Assembly: GCF_030546645.1 (NCBI RefSeq)
Contig: NZ_JAUOTO010000004.1
Coordinates: 372,001-436,000 of the forward strand
Source: Flavitalea plasmicola
Lineage (GTDB): Bacteria > Bacteroidota > Bacteroidia > Chitinophagales > Chitinophagaceae
DNA: 64,000 bases
Reading direction: 5' to 3'
Under the pieces are notes generated by a model. It had not been told where the DNA came from and searched no databases. It saw nothing but the letters and a program-made list of their open reading frames with translations. This document shows positions 50,848-60,168 of the stretch, piece after piece. Each line of letters starts with the position of its first letter. Position 1 is the first letter of the stretch. Made by a program: the position numbers and the translations under genes.

Positions 50848-52422
50848 ATGCATACACACGCTGATAAATCGAAGGAGAATAGAAGCAGGTCTGTTGCTGA
50901 TAGCTTGTCGAAACACCGGAGTAACAGTAAAATGAGATCAGGCATAGAAGCAGTGATCCAGGGAAAGTTTCAAACGGACTGGGGCGAATTTGATGAAAAG
51001 CATTTGAGTGTGCGCAAGGAGGACGGCAATGAAGTGGGTGTGGAAATATTCATTTCATACGATCCTGGAGAAAAAACCGATGCTACTGCCATTGGTATGA
51101 CGCAAATTGTACGGTCGAGTCAACAGGACAAGCCCTATTTTCTCAGCGAGCGACAGGGGAAACAAGCCAGCTCCAAAGGGTTTCACATTGATCGCCCATC
51201 TGTAGTTGCCCGGAACCCACTGTACGCGACCGGTATAGGCAAGCCCGGTGAACAGACCCTGAAAGAGACCGGCGGGCAGGCGCCTGTAGAAAAAATACCT
51301 ACTGAACTTCCGCGAGAGCGAAGCTATTCGAAATACCCCGGAGAAGAGCCGGAAGGACCAGTGAAGATAGAGGAGACAAATGACCGGAGCTCAGTGGTAA
51401 ATGCTTTGAATGCATTTGATGCGTACCAAAAGGGTAACGACACCGCCGGGGAATTGTTCTCAACGTTTTCAGAATCTGTCAGGCAAGAGGCGGTGGAGGA
51501 ATGGCAAAAACAACCGATGAAACAACACATGATCGACGTATTACTTCATCCCGGGTTGGTGCATAAAGGCGTGGGTGAGCACGGATATCGTAATGCAGAG
51601 ACGGGGGAAAAGAAACCTGCTACCCTGCTTGACGGCCCTCAAGCTCCGATGTCGCATGGTGATTTTGAGCTGCAGTTTGAAACGACCGCACTCGCCATCG
51701 ACGGAAAACAGGCAGGCACCTACTATGGATCGGCGGGTTGGGGCTTTAGAAGAAGAGGTGGAAAAGTAGAACCCCTCCCTCTCTATCTGGTATCGAGAGG
51801 GTTACCCTCCGACAATTTTAAAGAGGCAGCCGAAGCATGGAATGCCAGTCAGGCATTGCGAAAGGGGGTTTTGAAAGAGGATACCGGATTTTATAATTCC
51901 CTTCATGCAACCACTCCTGTAGTAGTGTTGAAAAAAGGAACGGAAGTGGACATCAAAGGAAGCACCAAAGGGACGATTGGTATTCTTTATGAGGTATCCA
52001 ATTTTACTGAGGGAGGGTATGTGCTGGAATCGGCGGTGACGGGCGTAGGAATACCGGTAATTCCCCTGCCCGAACCGTGGAAGGGAGGGGCAGCCGGGCG
52101 CCAGGGCATCGATCGGGGAGAGAAGGTGACGGAAAAAAGAACAGAAAAGAAGTCACGTAGAAGGAAACCAAGAATAGCGATCATACACGATCCGGAGGAG
52201 GTGAGTTCCAAGGCCAGTCCTTTGAAACCCCCTCCTTTGAAACCACCGGACGAGATCCCGGACATCATGAGCGCTTTCAATAAATACCAAACGGGCGATG
52301 AAGCGGCCGGAATAGCTTTTCTCAAGTACAGTGTGGAACTGCGGACGGAAGCCGTTAAACAATGGGTGAAAATTCATAACAAAGGCTACAGCTATCCTGG
52401 GGAGGAGCCGGAAGATGTTTAA
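50848..52422 (+). CDS. Putative eCIS cargo/effector 2 with internal duplication (unknown)
   Basis: 524 residues. The N-terminus (NRSRSVADSLSKHRSNSK, 11-28) is polar and Ser-rich, without signal. GFHIDRPSVVARNPL (111-125) resembles the DNRPE-x-x-AQRKL tag that I recall near the start of DUF4157-associated proteins. A 33-residue helical unit occurs twice: AFDAYQKGNDTAGELFS... (189-221) and AFNKYQTGDEAAGIAFL... (476-508), each near a PGEEPE sequence (164-169, 517-522). The middle (265-335) contains TYYGSAGWGFRRRGG and FKEAAEAWNAS and may be the globular domain. A Lys/Arg-rich linker lies at 426-441. Probably translated with the preceding gene. Function unknown. Confidence 0.6.
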   Translation: MHTHADKSKENRSRSVADSLSKHRSNSKMRSGIEAVIQGKFQTDWGEFDEKHLSVRKEDGNEVGVEIFISYDPGEKTDATAIGMTQIVRSSQQDKPYFLSERQGKQASSKGFHIDRPSVVARNPLYATGIGKPGEQTLKETGGQAPVEKIPTELPRERSYSKYPGEEPEGPVKIEETNDRSSVVNALNAFDAYQKGNDTAGELFSTFSESVRQEAVEEWQKQPMKQHMIDVLLHPGLVHKGVGEHGYRNAETGEKKPATLLDGPQAPMSHGDFELQFETTALAIDGKQAGTYYGSAGWGFRRRGGKVEPLPLYLVSRGLPSDNFKEAAEAWNASQALRKGVLKEDTGFYNSLHATTPVVVLKKGTEVDIKGSTKGTIGILYEVSNFTEGGYVLESAVTGVGIPVIPLPEPWKGGAAGRQGIDRGEKVTEKRTEKKSRRRKPRIAIIHDPEEVSSKASPLKPPPLKPPDEIPDIMSAFNKYQTGDEAAGIAFLKYSVELRTEAVKQWVKIHNKGYSYPGEEPEDV

Positions 52423-52430
52423 CAAAAGCA

Positions 52431-52856
52431 TTATATCCCTGCGGTATATTCAATTCTCCAGCGCAGCTTGTTCAACGAATCCACTTTGTAATCGAATCTC
52501 CGGATGATCAGGTGGTAGAGGCTATCTGTGAGGTTCTTGTCGTCCTTGAAATCAATGTAAAAAAAGAATACATGCAGGGCGCTGTCATCGGCCCGGTTGA
52601 TCGCATTTACCCAGGAATTCCTGTCCGGTCCTTTTCCTTCGGGGCCGTACAGCAAATAAGGTTTAATGCTGTCGTGGGCTTTCAGAAGGTAATCGCTTTT
52701 CAATTCCAGGTCCCGGTAGGACGAATCACAACTAACCGAATAATAAACAGGTTTGCCGGAGCGGTTGATCAGGGTAAGATTGGCAGAGCGGTCATAAGAC
52801 TGGCAACCGGCAAGCAGGAGCAATACTACCCAGCATGATATTCTGGTCGGGGACAT
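52431..52856 (-). CDS. Small lipoprotein (hypothetical)
   Basis: 141 residues. Signal with lipobox MSPTRISCWVVLLLLAGC (Cys18), then a soluble domain of about 120 residues with beta-strand pattern (LTLINRSGKPVYYSVSCDSS, then VFFFYIDFKDDKNL). No family recognised. It lies on the minus strand between the two cargo-like genes and the DUF4157 gene, convergent with the first and divergent from the second, and may be unrelated to the injection system. Confidence 0.7.
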   Translation of the reverse strand: MSPTRISCWVVLLLLAGCQSYDRSANLTLINRSGKPVYYSVSCDSSYRDLELKSDYLLKAHDSIKPYLLYGPEGKGPDRNSWVNAINRADDSALHVFFFYIDFKDDKNLTDSLYHLIIRRFDYKVDSLNKLRWRIEYTAGI

Positions 52857-52964
52857 ATAAGGTTTTTAATGAAAAAAGGGGCTACATAAATATAATAAGA
52901 AAAGGAGTTCGATCTTCCGGAGAAAAACAGTAATTTGTTAAGGATAATCATTAAACCTCTTCAT

Positions 52965-53477
52965 ATGTTTTCCGGTGGCGAAAAAATCTCCAACTCTTCT
53001 TACCGCGACCAGGCCGCAGCGAATAATTTATCGAAAACCCGTCCTTACCAGGGGCTTCTTCAGGCCAAGTCTCCTCTGCCCATCATACAGCAAGTGCAGT
53101 CGGGGGATAACTTATTGCAGGCCAAAGGAAATGATGTGCCGGAAAACAGGACTGGTATGCCCGATGGGTTGAAAACAAGCATGGAAACCATGTCGGGTTT
53201 CGACCTCTCGGATGTGAAGGTACATTACAATTCTTCCCACCCTGCCCAGCTCAATGCCCTTGCCTATGCGCAGGGCAGCGACATCCATATCGGGCCTGGC
53301 CAGGAACAGCATTTGCCGCATGAAGCCTGGCATGTGGTGCAACAAAGACAGGGAAGGGTACAACCCACCATGCAATTAAGAGAAAGCATACCGGTGAATG
53401 ACGACCCGGGCCTGGAAAAGGAGGCGGATATGATGGGGCAGAAAGCTGTGCAGGCCATGACTGCAAGCCATGACTAA
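52965..53477 (+). CDS. DUF4157-domain protein (eCIS-associated, HExxH motif)
   Basis: 170 residues from ATG 52965. The DUF4157 pattern is plain: GMPDGLKTSMETMSGFDLSD (64-83), VKVHYNS (84-90), A-Y-A-QGSDIHIGPG (100-112), then LPHEAWHVVQQRQGRVQPT (117-135). HEAWH at 119-123 is a zincin-type HExxH and EKEAD (151-155) could supply a third ligand. DUF4157 is one of the commonest domains next to eCIS operons, found as an N-terminal part of cargo proteins or alone. Here it is alone with a short N-terminus; it may process or load cargo, or be cargo. It faces the ATPase gene, 25 bp apart. Confidence 0.9.
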   Translation: MFSGGEKISNSSYRDQAAANNLSKTRPYQGLLQAKSPLPIIQQVQSGDNLLQAKGNDVPENRTGMPDGLKTSMETMSGFDLSDVKVHYNSSHPAQLNALAYAQGSDIHIGPGQEQHLPHEAWHVVQQRQGRVQPTMQLRESIPVNDDPGLEKEADMMGQKAVQAMTASHD

Positions 53478-53502
53478 TTGTTAAACCAATTGTTAAGCCT
53501 CT

Positions 53503-54858
53503 TCACTGCATCGTCTTACCTTCCTTGCCGAACTCTTTCCGGATACCTGTCAGTATATCCTTGTGCAGGATGATATTCGCACCCCGCTTGATCGTCAGCA
53601 GGGAGGCATAGCGCGTGACATTGATGATCGCGCCGCCTGTCATTTCATATTTTTCCGCGATGGCTGTCAATCCCTCTTCGTCTTCCAGCACTGTATTTTC
53701 CGGGAATGATTGCCGCCACAGCAGGAGACGCTCCGCAGGCCCTGGCACGGGGAAATAGACCATGGACTGGAACCGCCGGCTGAAAGCCTCATCCAGGTTG
53801 GCTTTTAAGTTAGTGGCCAGGATGACTACGCCGGGAAAGTCTTCCATACGCTGGAGGAGATAAGACACTTCCTGGTTGGCATAGCGATCATTGGAACTGG
53901 CGGCCTGGGTACGCCGGCCGAACAGCGCATCGGCCTCGTCAAAGAACAATATCCAATGTTTGTGTTCGGCCTGGTCGAATACCTTGGACAGGTTCTTCTC
54001 CGTCTCTCCGATGTATTTGGATATTACCATCGACAGGTCGATGCGATAGACATCCAGGCCGGAAGATTTGCCCAGCAAAGTAGCGGTAAAGGTTTTGCCC
54101 GTCCCGGGTGGTCCGTGAAACAAGGCGCGGAAGCCGGGTTTGATCTTTTTCGACATTCCCCATTCGTTGAGGAGGGTATCGCCGAACTGCAGCCAGTCCC
54201 GGATCTCCTGTACTCCCTGGAGTGTGTTGTCATCCAGCACCAATCCGGACCAATCCATTTCGGTATGGATCCGTTTGGCGGGGAAACGGATGCTAAAATC
54301 AGGTTGGTGGGACACGCCTTTCGTAAAATAGCTGAGGTACTCCGCCGAGATCTGGATCATTCCGCTGAGAAAAGGTTCCCCGGCATGGGGATGCTCCAGG
54401 GTCAGTATATTGAACTTACGGAAAAAATGATCTTCCCCGAACAGGTCCAGCAGGACAAACCTTTTTTCGAGGTTGTCCGCAGCAAGGATAAAGGCTACGG
54501 TCTCGCCTGTGGGAAGGAAGCCGCCATGATTCTGTCCTTTGATGCCTCCGAACTCTGTAAATCCCCGGTCGTAGTCCGCATTCCTGATGAAAAAGATATC
54601 CAGGAGGTGTGGTTGCAGGTGAGGCGCCAGGGCAAGTAATAAAGTGATACGTTCCGAGAGGGTCATCCGGTAATGCCTTACCACTTTGCTATATAAAGAG
54701 AGATCTCCGGACAGGTCCGGTGCAGGAACTTCGCTGATCGAAGTATAATGGCAATCCTGTCCATGGAATAATTTCATGCGGGTGTCCATCACTTCCGCAA
54801 GCCATGCCATTTCTCTGGTGAGGATGGCAGCGTTGGCGCTCGTAGTATTTATGTCCAT
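53503..54858 (-). CDS. AAA+ ATPase of the contractile injection system (Afp15-like)
   Basis: 451 residues. The N-terminal 210 residues form a separate helical domain; the C-terminal AAA+ module has Walker A GPPGTGKT (249-256), Walker B ILFFDEAD (303-310), a sensor 1 region (VVILATNLKANLDEAFSRRF with the arginine finger) and a winged-type lid. Its place at the end of the operon, after the tape-measure gene, corresponds to Afp15/Pvc15, the ATPase needed for particle assembly. Its start overlaps the upstream stop by 10 nt, implying translational coupling. Confidence 0.92.
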   Translation of the reverse strand: MDINTTSANAAILTREMAWLAEVMDTRMKLFHGQDCHYTSISEVPAPDLSGDLSLYSKVVRHYRMTLSERITLLLALAPHLQPHLLDIFFIRNADYDRGFTEFGGIKGQNHGGFLPTGETVAFILAADNLEKRFVLLDLFGEDHFFRKFNILTLEHPHAGEPFLSGMIQISAEYLSYFTKGVSHQPDFSIRFPAKRIHTEMDWSGLVLDDNTLQGVQEIRDWLQFGDTLLNEWGMSKKIKPGFRALFHGPPGTGKTFTATLLGKSSGLDVYRIDLSMVISKYIGETEKNLSKVFDQAEHKHWILFFDEADALFGRRTQAASSNDRYANQEVSYLLQRMEDFPGVVILATNLKANLDEAFSRRFQSMVYFPVPGPAERLLLWRQSFPENTVLEDEEGLTAIAEKYEMTGGAIINVTRYASLLTIKRGANIILHKDILTGIRKEFGKEGKTMQ

Positions 54859-57314
54859 TCTGTATTTAATATTTTATTCATCCATGGCAGCCGGATGAGT
54901 TTCCAGCTCCATGGAAGATATTGCAACAGCACATCTATCCCTTTTTGTTCTACCTGTAGTCGCCACCCGTCCTGCACCGGAGTCAGCGCGCCATCCCGTT
55001 GCAGAAAGGATAGCCTTAGTGCCTCCGCAGAACTATTCTTCATTTTCTCCCACTGCTGGCGCAACACTTCCATCAGCTGCCCTGCCACTTCTTTTTCCAT
55101 CTCCGTAAGGGTGATTTGCAGGGAAATGGTTTCTTCAAGCGGGATGTCACATAGAATTTTATTGAGTACCAGTCCCTGTTCCGGATGCTCCTGCCCGTCA
55201 TCAACGAGGAACTGCAGCAGATGTACTGCCCGGTGCCGTGCCGCCTGATCGATGAACTGGTTCTTTTCTGTCAGTCCTATTCGCGCAAAGAAATGGGGTA
55301 ATAAAGGATGCAGCAGGACCAGGCCGGCGTTGTGGATATAAATAGGCCCGGGAGCAATTTCGCTGACTAAGATCTGTTCGACTGCCGGCAGGATCTCGCT
55401 CCCCATATACGCTGTCAGTAATCGCAGGGGCTCTTCTCCTGCCAGCCGGATAATATGCAGGACCAGATGACGGGCGGGGCCTGTTGATGCGAACAGCGAG
55501 CGGATCGCTTGTTGTATTACCGGCGGGGGCGCCCCTTCCGACATTAGTAACTTCATCAGCGTAAGAGGGCTTTCCCGGAATAATAAATGCAATGTCTGTT
55601 GCAGCAATCTTTCTTCGTTGTGACCAGCCTGCATCCATTTCCCGGGCCATCGCCCGTGTGCAAGAAAATGGGTCAATGCGGATAGCCATTCTCCCGGGGA
55701 AGATGGATAGTCGTTTGGAGAAGCGGTATGGAGAGGCAGAACCGCGCTCGTGGGGGGACTGGTTTTTGGGAACGAGCCGGTGTCCGAAGGGGCGTCGGCG
55801 GTTAAGGGCAGAACACTGTTGCGGAATGGATCGGGATGCAGGGGTTCTTCACATCCTTTCAATAGTACGGCCAGCGAATGGAAAAGGGAACTGTCCCGTT
55901 CCGACCTGATATCCTGGCCGATGCCCTGGACCAGGAAGGCCAGCAGCTGGCGATAGGACAATTGGTGGCGGCGCGAAATCCGCCGGATATTATATTCCAG
56001 GAATACGCGGCTATTGAACACATTCCCTCTTTCCGTCCAAAGAAAAGAAAGGATCAGCTCCCATACCGATTGATAGAAGCTGCTGCTGTCTGTCTTTACG
56101 AGGAATTTCTGACGCTGCAAGGTTTCCAGCCTTTTCGCATAGTGAAAAATAAACTCCGATTCGTTGGGCTCTCTCAACCGGACCAGGCTTTTGACCGTGG
56201 CTTCGTCGAAAGTGTGAACGATCCTGGCCCAGATGCCTTCCCGTTCGCTCATCGACCGGATCATGTCATAGGTGGGGTCCGGCGCCTCTGCCATCAGCCC
56301 GGTGAAAATTTCGGATAAGTCAGACTCATTATATAATGTAGCCAGCCCGGTCAGGCTCCCATGCAAGAGGTAGGTGCGGATGACATTCATCTTTTCCATC
56401 ATCAGACTGGCGGCGCTTTGTGGCAAGCCCTTTTCTACCGCATATTCTTCTTCATAAAATAAGGTAGAAATTATCCCTGACAGGGAACTGCGCCTGACAA
56501 GCGCCATGCTGGCGGATTCCAGGGCCCTGAAAAGGAGCGCGATCAGCTCACCGTATTCCAGATTGTACTGCCGGGCCATCTGTCCCAGCGTACTTTTTAC
56601 AAATATTTTCCTGTTAAAGTTGCTGCCTCTGTCCACCAGCAGGTAGGTGAATATGAATATCCAGAGATCCTTTTCAAATTCGTTGATCTCCCGCCGGAAA
56701 AACTGTTCCGTCGACTGTATGTGGATGAGATCGGTGTAGTAAACGAAGATAAAGGCAGCTTCATCCGGCTCCAGCGTCTCCACCACCGAACGGATGGTTG
56801 TTTCGGGAAATTGATAAACCAGCCTCCTTCTTACATATTCCCGCTGGCCTGTATAGATCAGCAGGCTTTTCAGCCCGGAGGGATCGTCCAGTATCAACCT
56901 GTCTATCACAGCTGCGGGATTAACCAGCAAATCCCCAGCAGCCCACCAGGGAAGCGTGCCTGTCATAAGAAAATATTGCAGCAAGTCTGTCAATGATTGG
57001 TTCCATTCCGGCTTTTCGCGACGTGCATATTCATTGAGAGCGCGCTCCAGCTCTTTTTCCAGCGCCTGCGTGAATCTCTCCCTGAAATCTTTCTCCAGTC
57101 TGTCATTCCGGATCCTGCCCAGGTCCAGTGTCAGCTGATCCAGCCGCAGCACCAGTCCATCGGGGATCAGACGATCGAAGACATCCGTCATTACAGGCGT
57201 GGCATCGTTGTAAAACAGACGGCTGAACCTGTTTTGCAGATCGTAAGCTTCTTTTTCCCGGGAGAAACCGATGTCAAATATCTGCCGCTGGATGATATGG
57301 TAAGAGGTTGGCAT
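54849..57314 (-). CDS. Contractile injection system tape-measure protein (Afp14-like)
   Basis: 821 residues. The start HIIQRQIFDIGFSREKEAYD, then LQNRFSRLF and LVLRLDQLTLDLGRI (55-69), matches the CIS tape-measure family. The middle is built of repeats with a period of 200 residues: LEPDEAAFIFVYYTDLI (181-197) with REPNESEFIFHYAKRLE (381-397), and VDRGSNFNRKIFVK (227-240) with TERGNVFNSRVFLE (427-440). A third, partial unit follows (HFLAHGRWPGKW). Such proteins set the length of the tube and fill the lumen. The stop of the upstream gene is 1 nt before its start, and it overlaps the ATPase gene by 10 nt. Confidence 0.9.
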   Translation of the reverse strand: MPTSYHIIQRQIFDIGFSREKEAYDLQNRFSRLFYNDATPVMTDVFDRLIPDGLVLRLDQLTLDLGRIRNDRLEKDFRERFTQALEKELERALNEYARREKPEWNQSLTDLLQYFLMTGTLPWWAAGDLLVNPAAVIDRLILDDPSGLKSLLIYTGQREYVRRRLVYQFPETTIRSVVETLEPDEAAFIFVYYTDLIHIQSTEQFFRREINEFEKDLWIFIFTYLLVDRGSNFNRKIFVKSTLGQMARQYNLEYGELIALLFRALESASMALVRRSSLSGIISTLFYEEEYAVEKGLPQSAASLMMEKMNVIRTYLLHGSLTGLATLYNESDLSEIFTGLMAEAPDPTYDMIRSMSEREGIWARIVHTFDEATVKSLVRLREPNESEFIFHYAKRLETLQRQKFLVKTDSSSFYQSVWELILSFLWTERGNVFNSRVFLEYNIRRISRRHQLSYRQLLAFLVQGIGQDIRSERDSSLFHSLAVLLKGCEEPLHPDPFRNSVLPLTADAPSDTGSFPKTSPPTSAVLPLHTASPNDYPSSPGEWLSALTHFLAHGRWPGKWMQAGHNEERLLQQTLHLLFRESPLTLMKLLMSEGAPPPVIQQAIRSLFASTGPARHLVLHIIRLAGEEPLRLLTAYMGSEILPAVEQILVSEIAPGPIYIHNAGLVLLHPLLPHFFARIGLTEKNQFIDQAARHRAVHLLQFLVDDGQEHPEQGLVLNKILCDIPLEETISLQITLTEMEKEVAGQLMEVLRQQWEKMKNSSAEALRLSFLQRDGALTPVQDGWRLQVEQKGIDVLLQYLPWSWKLIRLPWMNKILNTEWT

Positions 57315-57315
57315 A

Positions 57316-60168
57316 TCAATAGATGCCTTTTTTTAGAAAGTGAATGATGCGGTCTGACCAGTGTTTTCTGGGGCCCGGATCATCCGGGTTTTTTAAGGCC
57401 TGGATCCAATTGGGATACAAGACTTCGAATTCTTTCATATCGGATATATTCAGCCATTGAAAATAAAGCCGAATATGCGCGGGCGTGTGCATCCTGAAAA
57501 GGTCCATCGCGAAGGTGCGGAAGCCGGGGTCCTGGAATCTTGCGGGCCAGGCGGGTAATACCACCGTCATATTAAAATTGAAAAATTCTTCCCGGATCAT
57601 GCTCTCGTCCTTTCCTTTTACGAGCATCTCAAAGCGGGGATAGAATCGCAGCTTGTTTTCGCCGAACAGGAGCAGCTGTTGCCGGATATGCTCCATGTCG
57701 GGCGCCGCCTCTTCCCAGATCCATTTCTCCAGGTCGATGGGGTCGCTGAAAAATCCCAGCTCTTTATGTCGCTGTAACAGCACCCTGCATCGGCCACCGA
57801 GGTTTTTGACGGCCCATTCGGTTGTTCCGGCGTCCGGAGCGCCTGTGGGCAGTGGCGCCGTCGCCGCCGCTTGTACGATGCCGGTGAGTATGCTTTCCCT
57901 TTCCATAAAACCTGTCCAGCGGGCATGCTGCAGGAGTACGTCCTTTTGTGTCGCGCAGAACCTGAAGCCGAAGGAATCCGAATCTATGGCGGGGCGCAGC
58001 AATACATGCTCTACAAGATAAAAGCCTTCGGACAGGATGTTTATCTGGCGGAGCTGGTCGATCAGCTTTTTCAGCGAGGTGATGGCTCCCTTTTCATCCT
58101 GGTGCCGGCTGATGATCTGCCAGCTATTCTCTGCAGGTTCCGAAAAGAGGACCAGCCATCCTCTGCCTCTGTGGGGGTCCGGGCCGATGGTGTAATTTCC
58201 GGCGCTGAGGCCATGCAGGAAGAAAGACATTTTTCTGTTGGTAAAATTCCAGGAGTCGCCGGCATCCCGGAGGTCCGGGGTCTGAGGGTGTGCAGCAGGT
58301 ATCCGTTGCCGCATGGTGGCGGCGCCGGCAAAGGTTACCCATTCCTGTTTTTGCTGATCATCGCCGGCGGTGGCAATGGTGGCGGCATCTTCATTTCCGT
58401 GGCCAGGGCTGAGGGTCATCATTTTCAATACTGCATCCGAGAGGGGGGGCGGCGGCGAGGGGGGGCGGATGTAGAGCAGGTCCGCCATTTTTTTATAAAA
58501 TCCTCCTTTGTCCTCCCCGTCTTTTAAGAGATAATTGCCGCCTCTTACTCTGCCATATCCTGTGTCGACCATGTTTTTAAGCAGACCGGCTTTCCATTCG
58601 ATGATCTCATCCTGTCTTTTTTGCCTGTCCGGCATCCGGTACAGGTGCGCATATAGTCTGACGGGCAAGGTGGATGGCTGTTCATTAAACCGGGCCAGCA
58701 GGTGGTCCAGCACAGCATTTTTCCTTTTGCAGTATGCTTCGTCTGTTTCAGATCCTTCTGACAGCGTCTGTATATATCCGTTGTTACTGTCATTGATAAA
58801 CGTGTCCCAGGCTTTTTCGTCAGCGGGGCCGGCTAGTTGTGTAAATGCCCGCAGCAGGTGGCGAATGCCGGGAACCTGGTATAGGGGCTGATGATAATAG
58901 GTCTGGTCCGGGACATCGAATGCGAAGAACCGGGATACATTGGCCAACTGGGCGAGATAATTGGCCAGCACCTGCTCGAAAAAAAGCAGGTAAGCCTTTA
59001 ATTGCCGTGCGCTGGCAATCCGCTCGGGTGATGGGTGTCTGCCAAGGCCGTTGGTGCCAATGCCATAAACGACGGGGAAAAGATGCTGCAGGGAATGATA
59101 GTACAGCACATCTCTATATTGCCCCTGACTGATCCTGGAGGTGGCATGGGGATCCACCACCGGCTGGGAACTTCTCCGGGCGGCCTCGTCCACCCGGGGC
59201 CATATATCATTGAACACCGATTCGCGTATGCGGACCTCATATTTGTCCTTAATCAGGCGAATAGGGGATGCGGAAAGACCTTCTTCGAAATACAGGTAGG
59301 TCCCTTCTTCCAGATGATAGGGGGCCTTGCTGGCGGAACCTTCCGGCGTGATGATGCTAAGGTCCCTCACATAGCTGACCCCTGGTACCTGGGAAATGAC
59401 TTTCATCAGCTCTGCCGGATCTATGAATTGTTTACGGGGAGGGAGCTCTGCATCGGGGATAAATCCTTTCTTCAGGAGGGGGCCGGTGTGGATATCCTCT
59501 ACCTGAAGGCCTTTGTCCAGCAATTCCTGCTCAGTATAGTACTTTACGGGCGGGTTGATCGCGGCTTCCAGGTCGCGGTAAATATGGGCCAGCAGCCGTT
59601 CCGGCTGATCCCCTGTAATGACCACCTCGGCCCTGATGCGGATGGGACGGGGGCGCAGGACGGTGATATTTTTGACCAGGTCTTCGCATAGATTCCTGCC
59701 GGAGACGAAGCATGCGCGTACTTGTCTTTGCAGGTCCCTGGCCCATTCATCGTCATCCGCGCGCAATTTCTCTGAAAATTCTTTCTTCACCTGAATATGC
59801 ATCGTATATAATCCGTGCATGGTGCCATAGGAGAAGCCGGACATAAAGGGTTCCAGCCAAACATTGTGGAGGGAATCCATCTTGTCCAGCATGAATTTCC
59901 TGAAATCCTTCACCGTGACCGGATTGCTGGTGAGGATGTCCTCACGGACATAGAGAGCATTCTGCTGCAACCGGATCTTTCCTTCCTTGTCCGCCAGCAG
60001 ATCAGCCATGGGAAAATCTGTCCTGTAGGACAGGTCGGTGATCATATAGCAAAGCGCTTCCAGGATCGTTACTCCCGGATCATGCAAATTGTAATCGGTC
60101 CATGTTTCGCCGCACAATTGTTGCATCAGCTCAATGCCCCGCTGACGAAGAAAGGAAAACTCAATCAT
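57316..60168 (-). CDS. Second baseplate-like protein of the eCIS
   Basis: 950 residues. The N-terminus has the block WTDYNLHDPGVTILEALCYM (about 22-41) followed by TDLSYRTDFP, typical of baseplate wedge J-like proteins in eCIS and related particles. Later parts hold VSYVRDLSIITPEG and a large region (about 560-800) without recognisable motif (Pro- and Gly-rich RPPSPPPPLSDAV near 570), then VEHVLLRP and an end with MFRMHTPAHIRLYFQWLN. It is probably Afp12-like. It overlaps the upstream fibre-like gene by 8 nt. Confidence 0.82.
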   Translation of the reverse strand: MIEFSFLRQRGIELMQQLCGETWTDYNLHDPGVTILEALCYMITDLSYRTDFPMADLLADKEGKIRLQQNALYVREDILTSNPVTVKDFRKFMLDKMDSLHNVWLEPFMSGFSYGTMHGLYTMHIQVKKEFSEKLRADDDEWARDLQRQVRACFVSGRNLCEDLVKNITVLRPRPIRIRAEVVITGDQPERLLAHIYRDLEAAINPPVKYYTEQELLDKGLQVEDIHTGPLLKKGFIPDAELPPRKQFIDPAELMKVISQVPGVSYVRDLSIITPEGSASKAPYHLEEGTYLYFEEGLSASPIRLIKDKYEVRIRESVFNDIWPRVDEAARRSSQPVVDPHATSRISQGQYRDVLYYHSLQHLFPVVYGIGTNGLGRHPSPERIASARQLKAYLLFFEQVLANYLAQLANVSRFFAFDVPDQTYYHQPLYQVPGIRHLLRAFTQLAGPADEKAWDTFINDSNNGYIQTLSEGSETDEAYCKRKNAVLDHLLARFNEQPSTLPVRLYAHLYRMPDRQKRQDEIIEWKAGLLKNMVDTGYGRVRGGNYLLKDGEDKGGFYKKMADLLYIRPPSPPPPLSDAVLKMMTLSPGHGNEDAATIATAGDDQQKQEWVTFAGAATMRQRIPAAHPQTPDLRDAGDSWNFTNRKMSFFLHGLSAGNYTIGPDPHRGRGWLVLFSEPAENSWQIISRHQDEKGAITSLKKLIDQLRQINILSEGFYLVEHVLLRPAIDSDSFGFRFCATQKDVLLQHARWTGFMERESILTGIVQAAATAPLPTGAPDAGTTEWAVKNLGGRCRVLLQRHKELGFFSDPIDLEKWIWEEAAPDMEHIRQQLLLFGENKLRFYPRFEMLVKGKDESMIREEFFNFNMTVVLPAWPARFQDPGFRTFAMDLFRMHTPAHIRLYFQWLNISDMKEFEVLYPNWIQALKNPDDPGPRKHWSDRIIHFLKKGIY

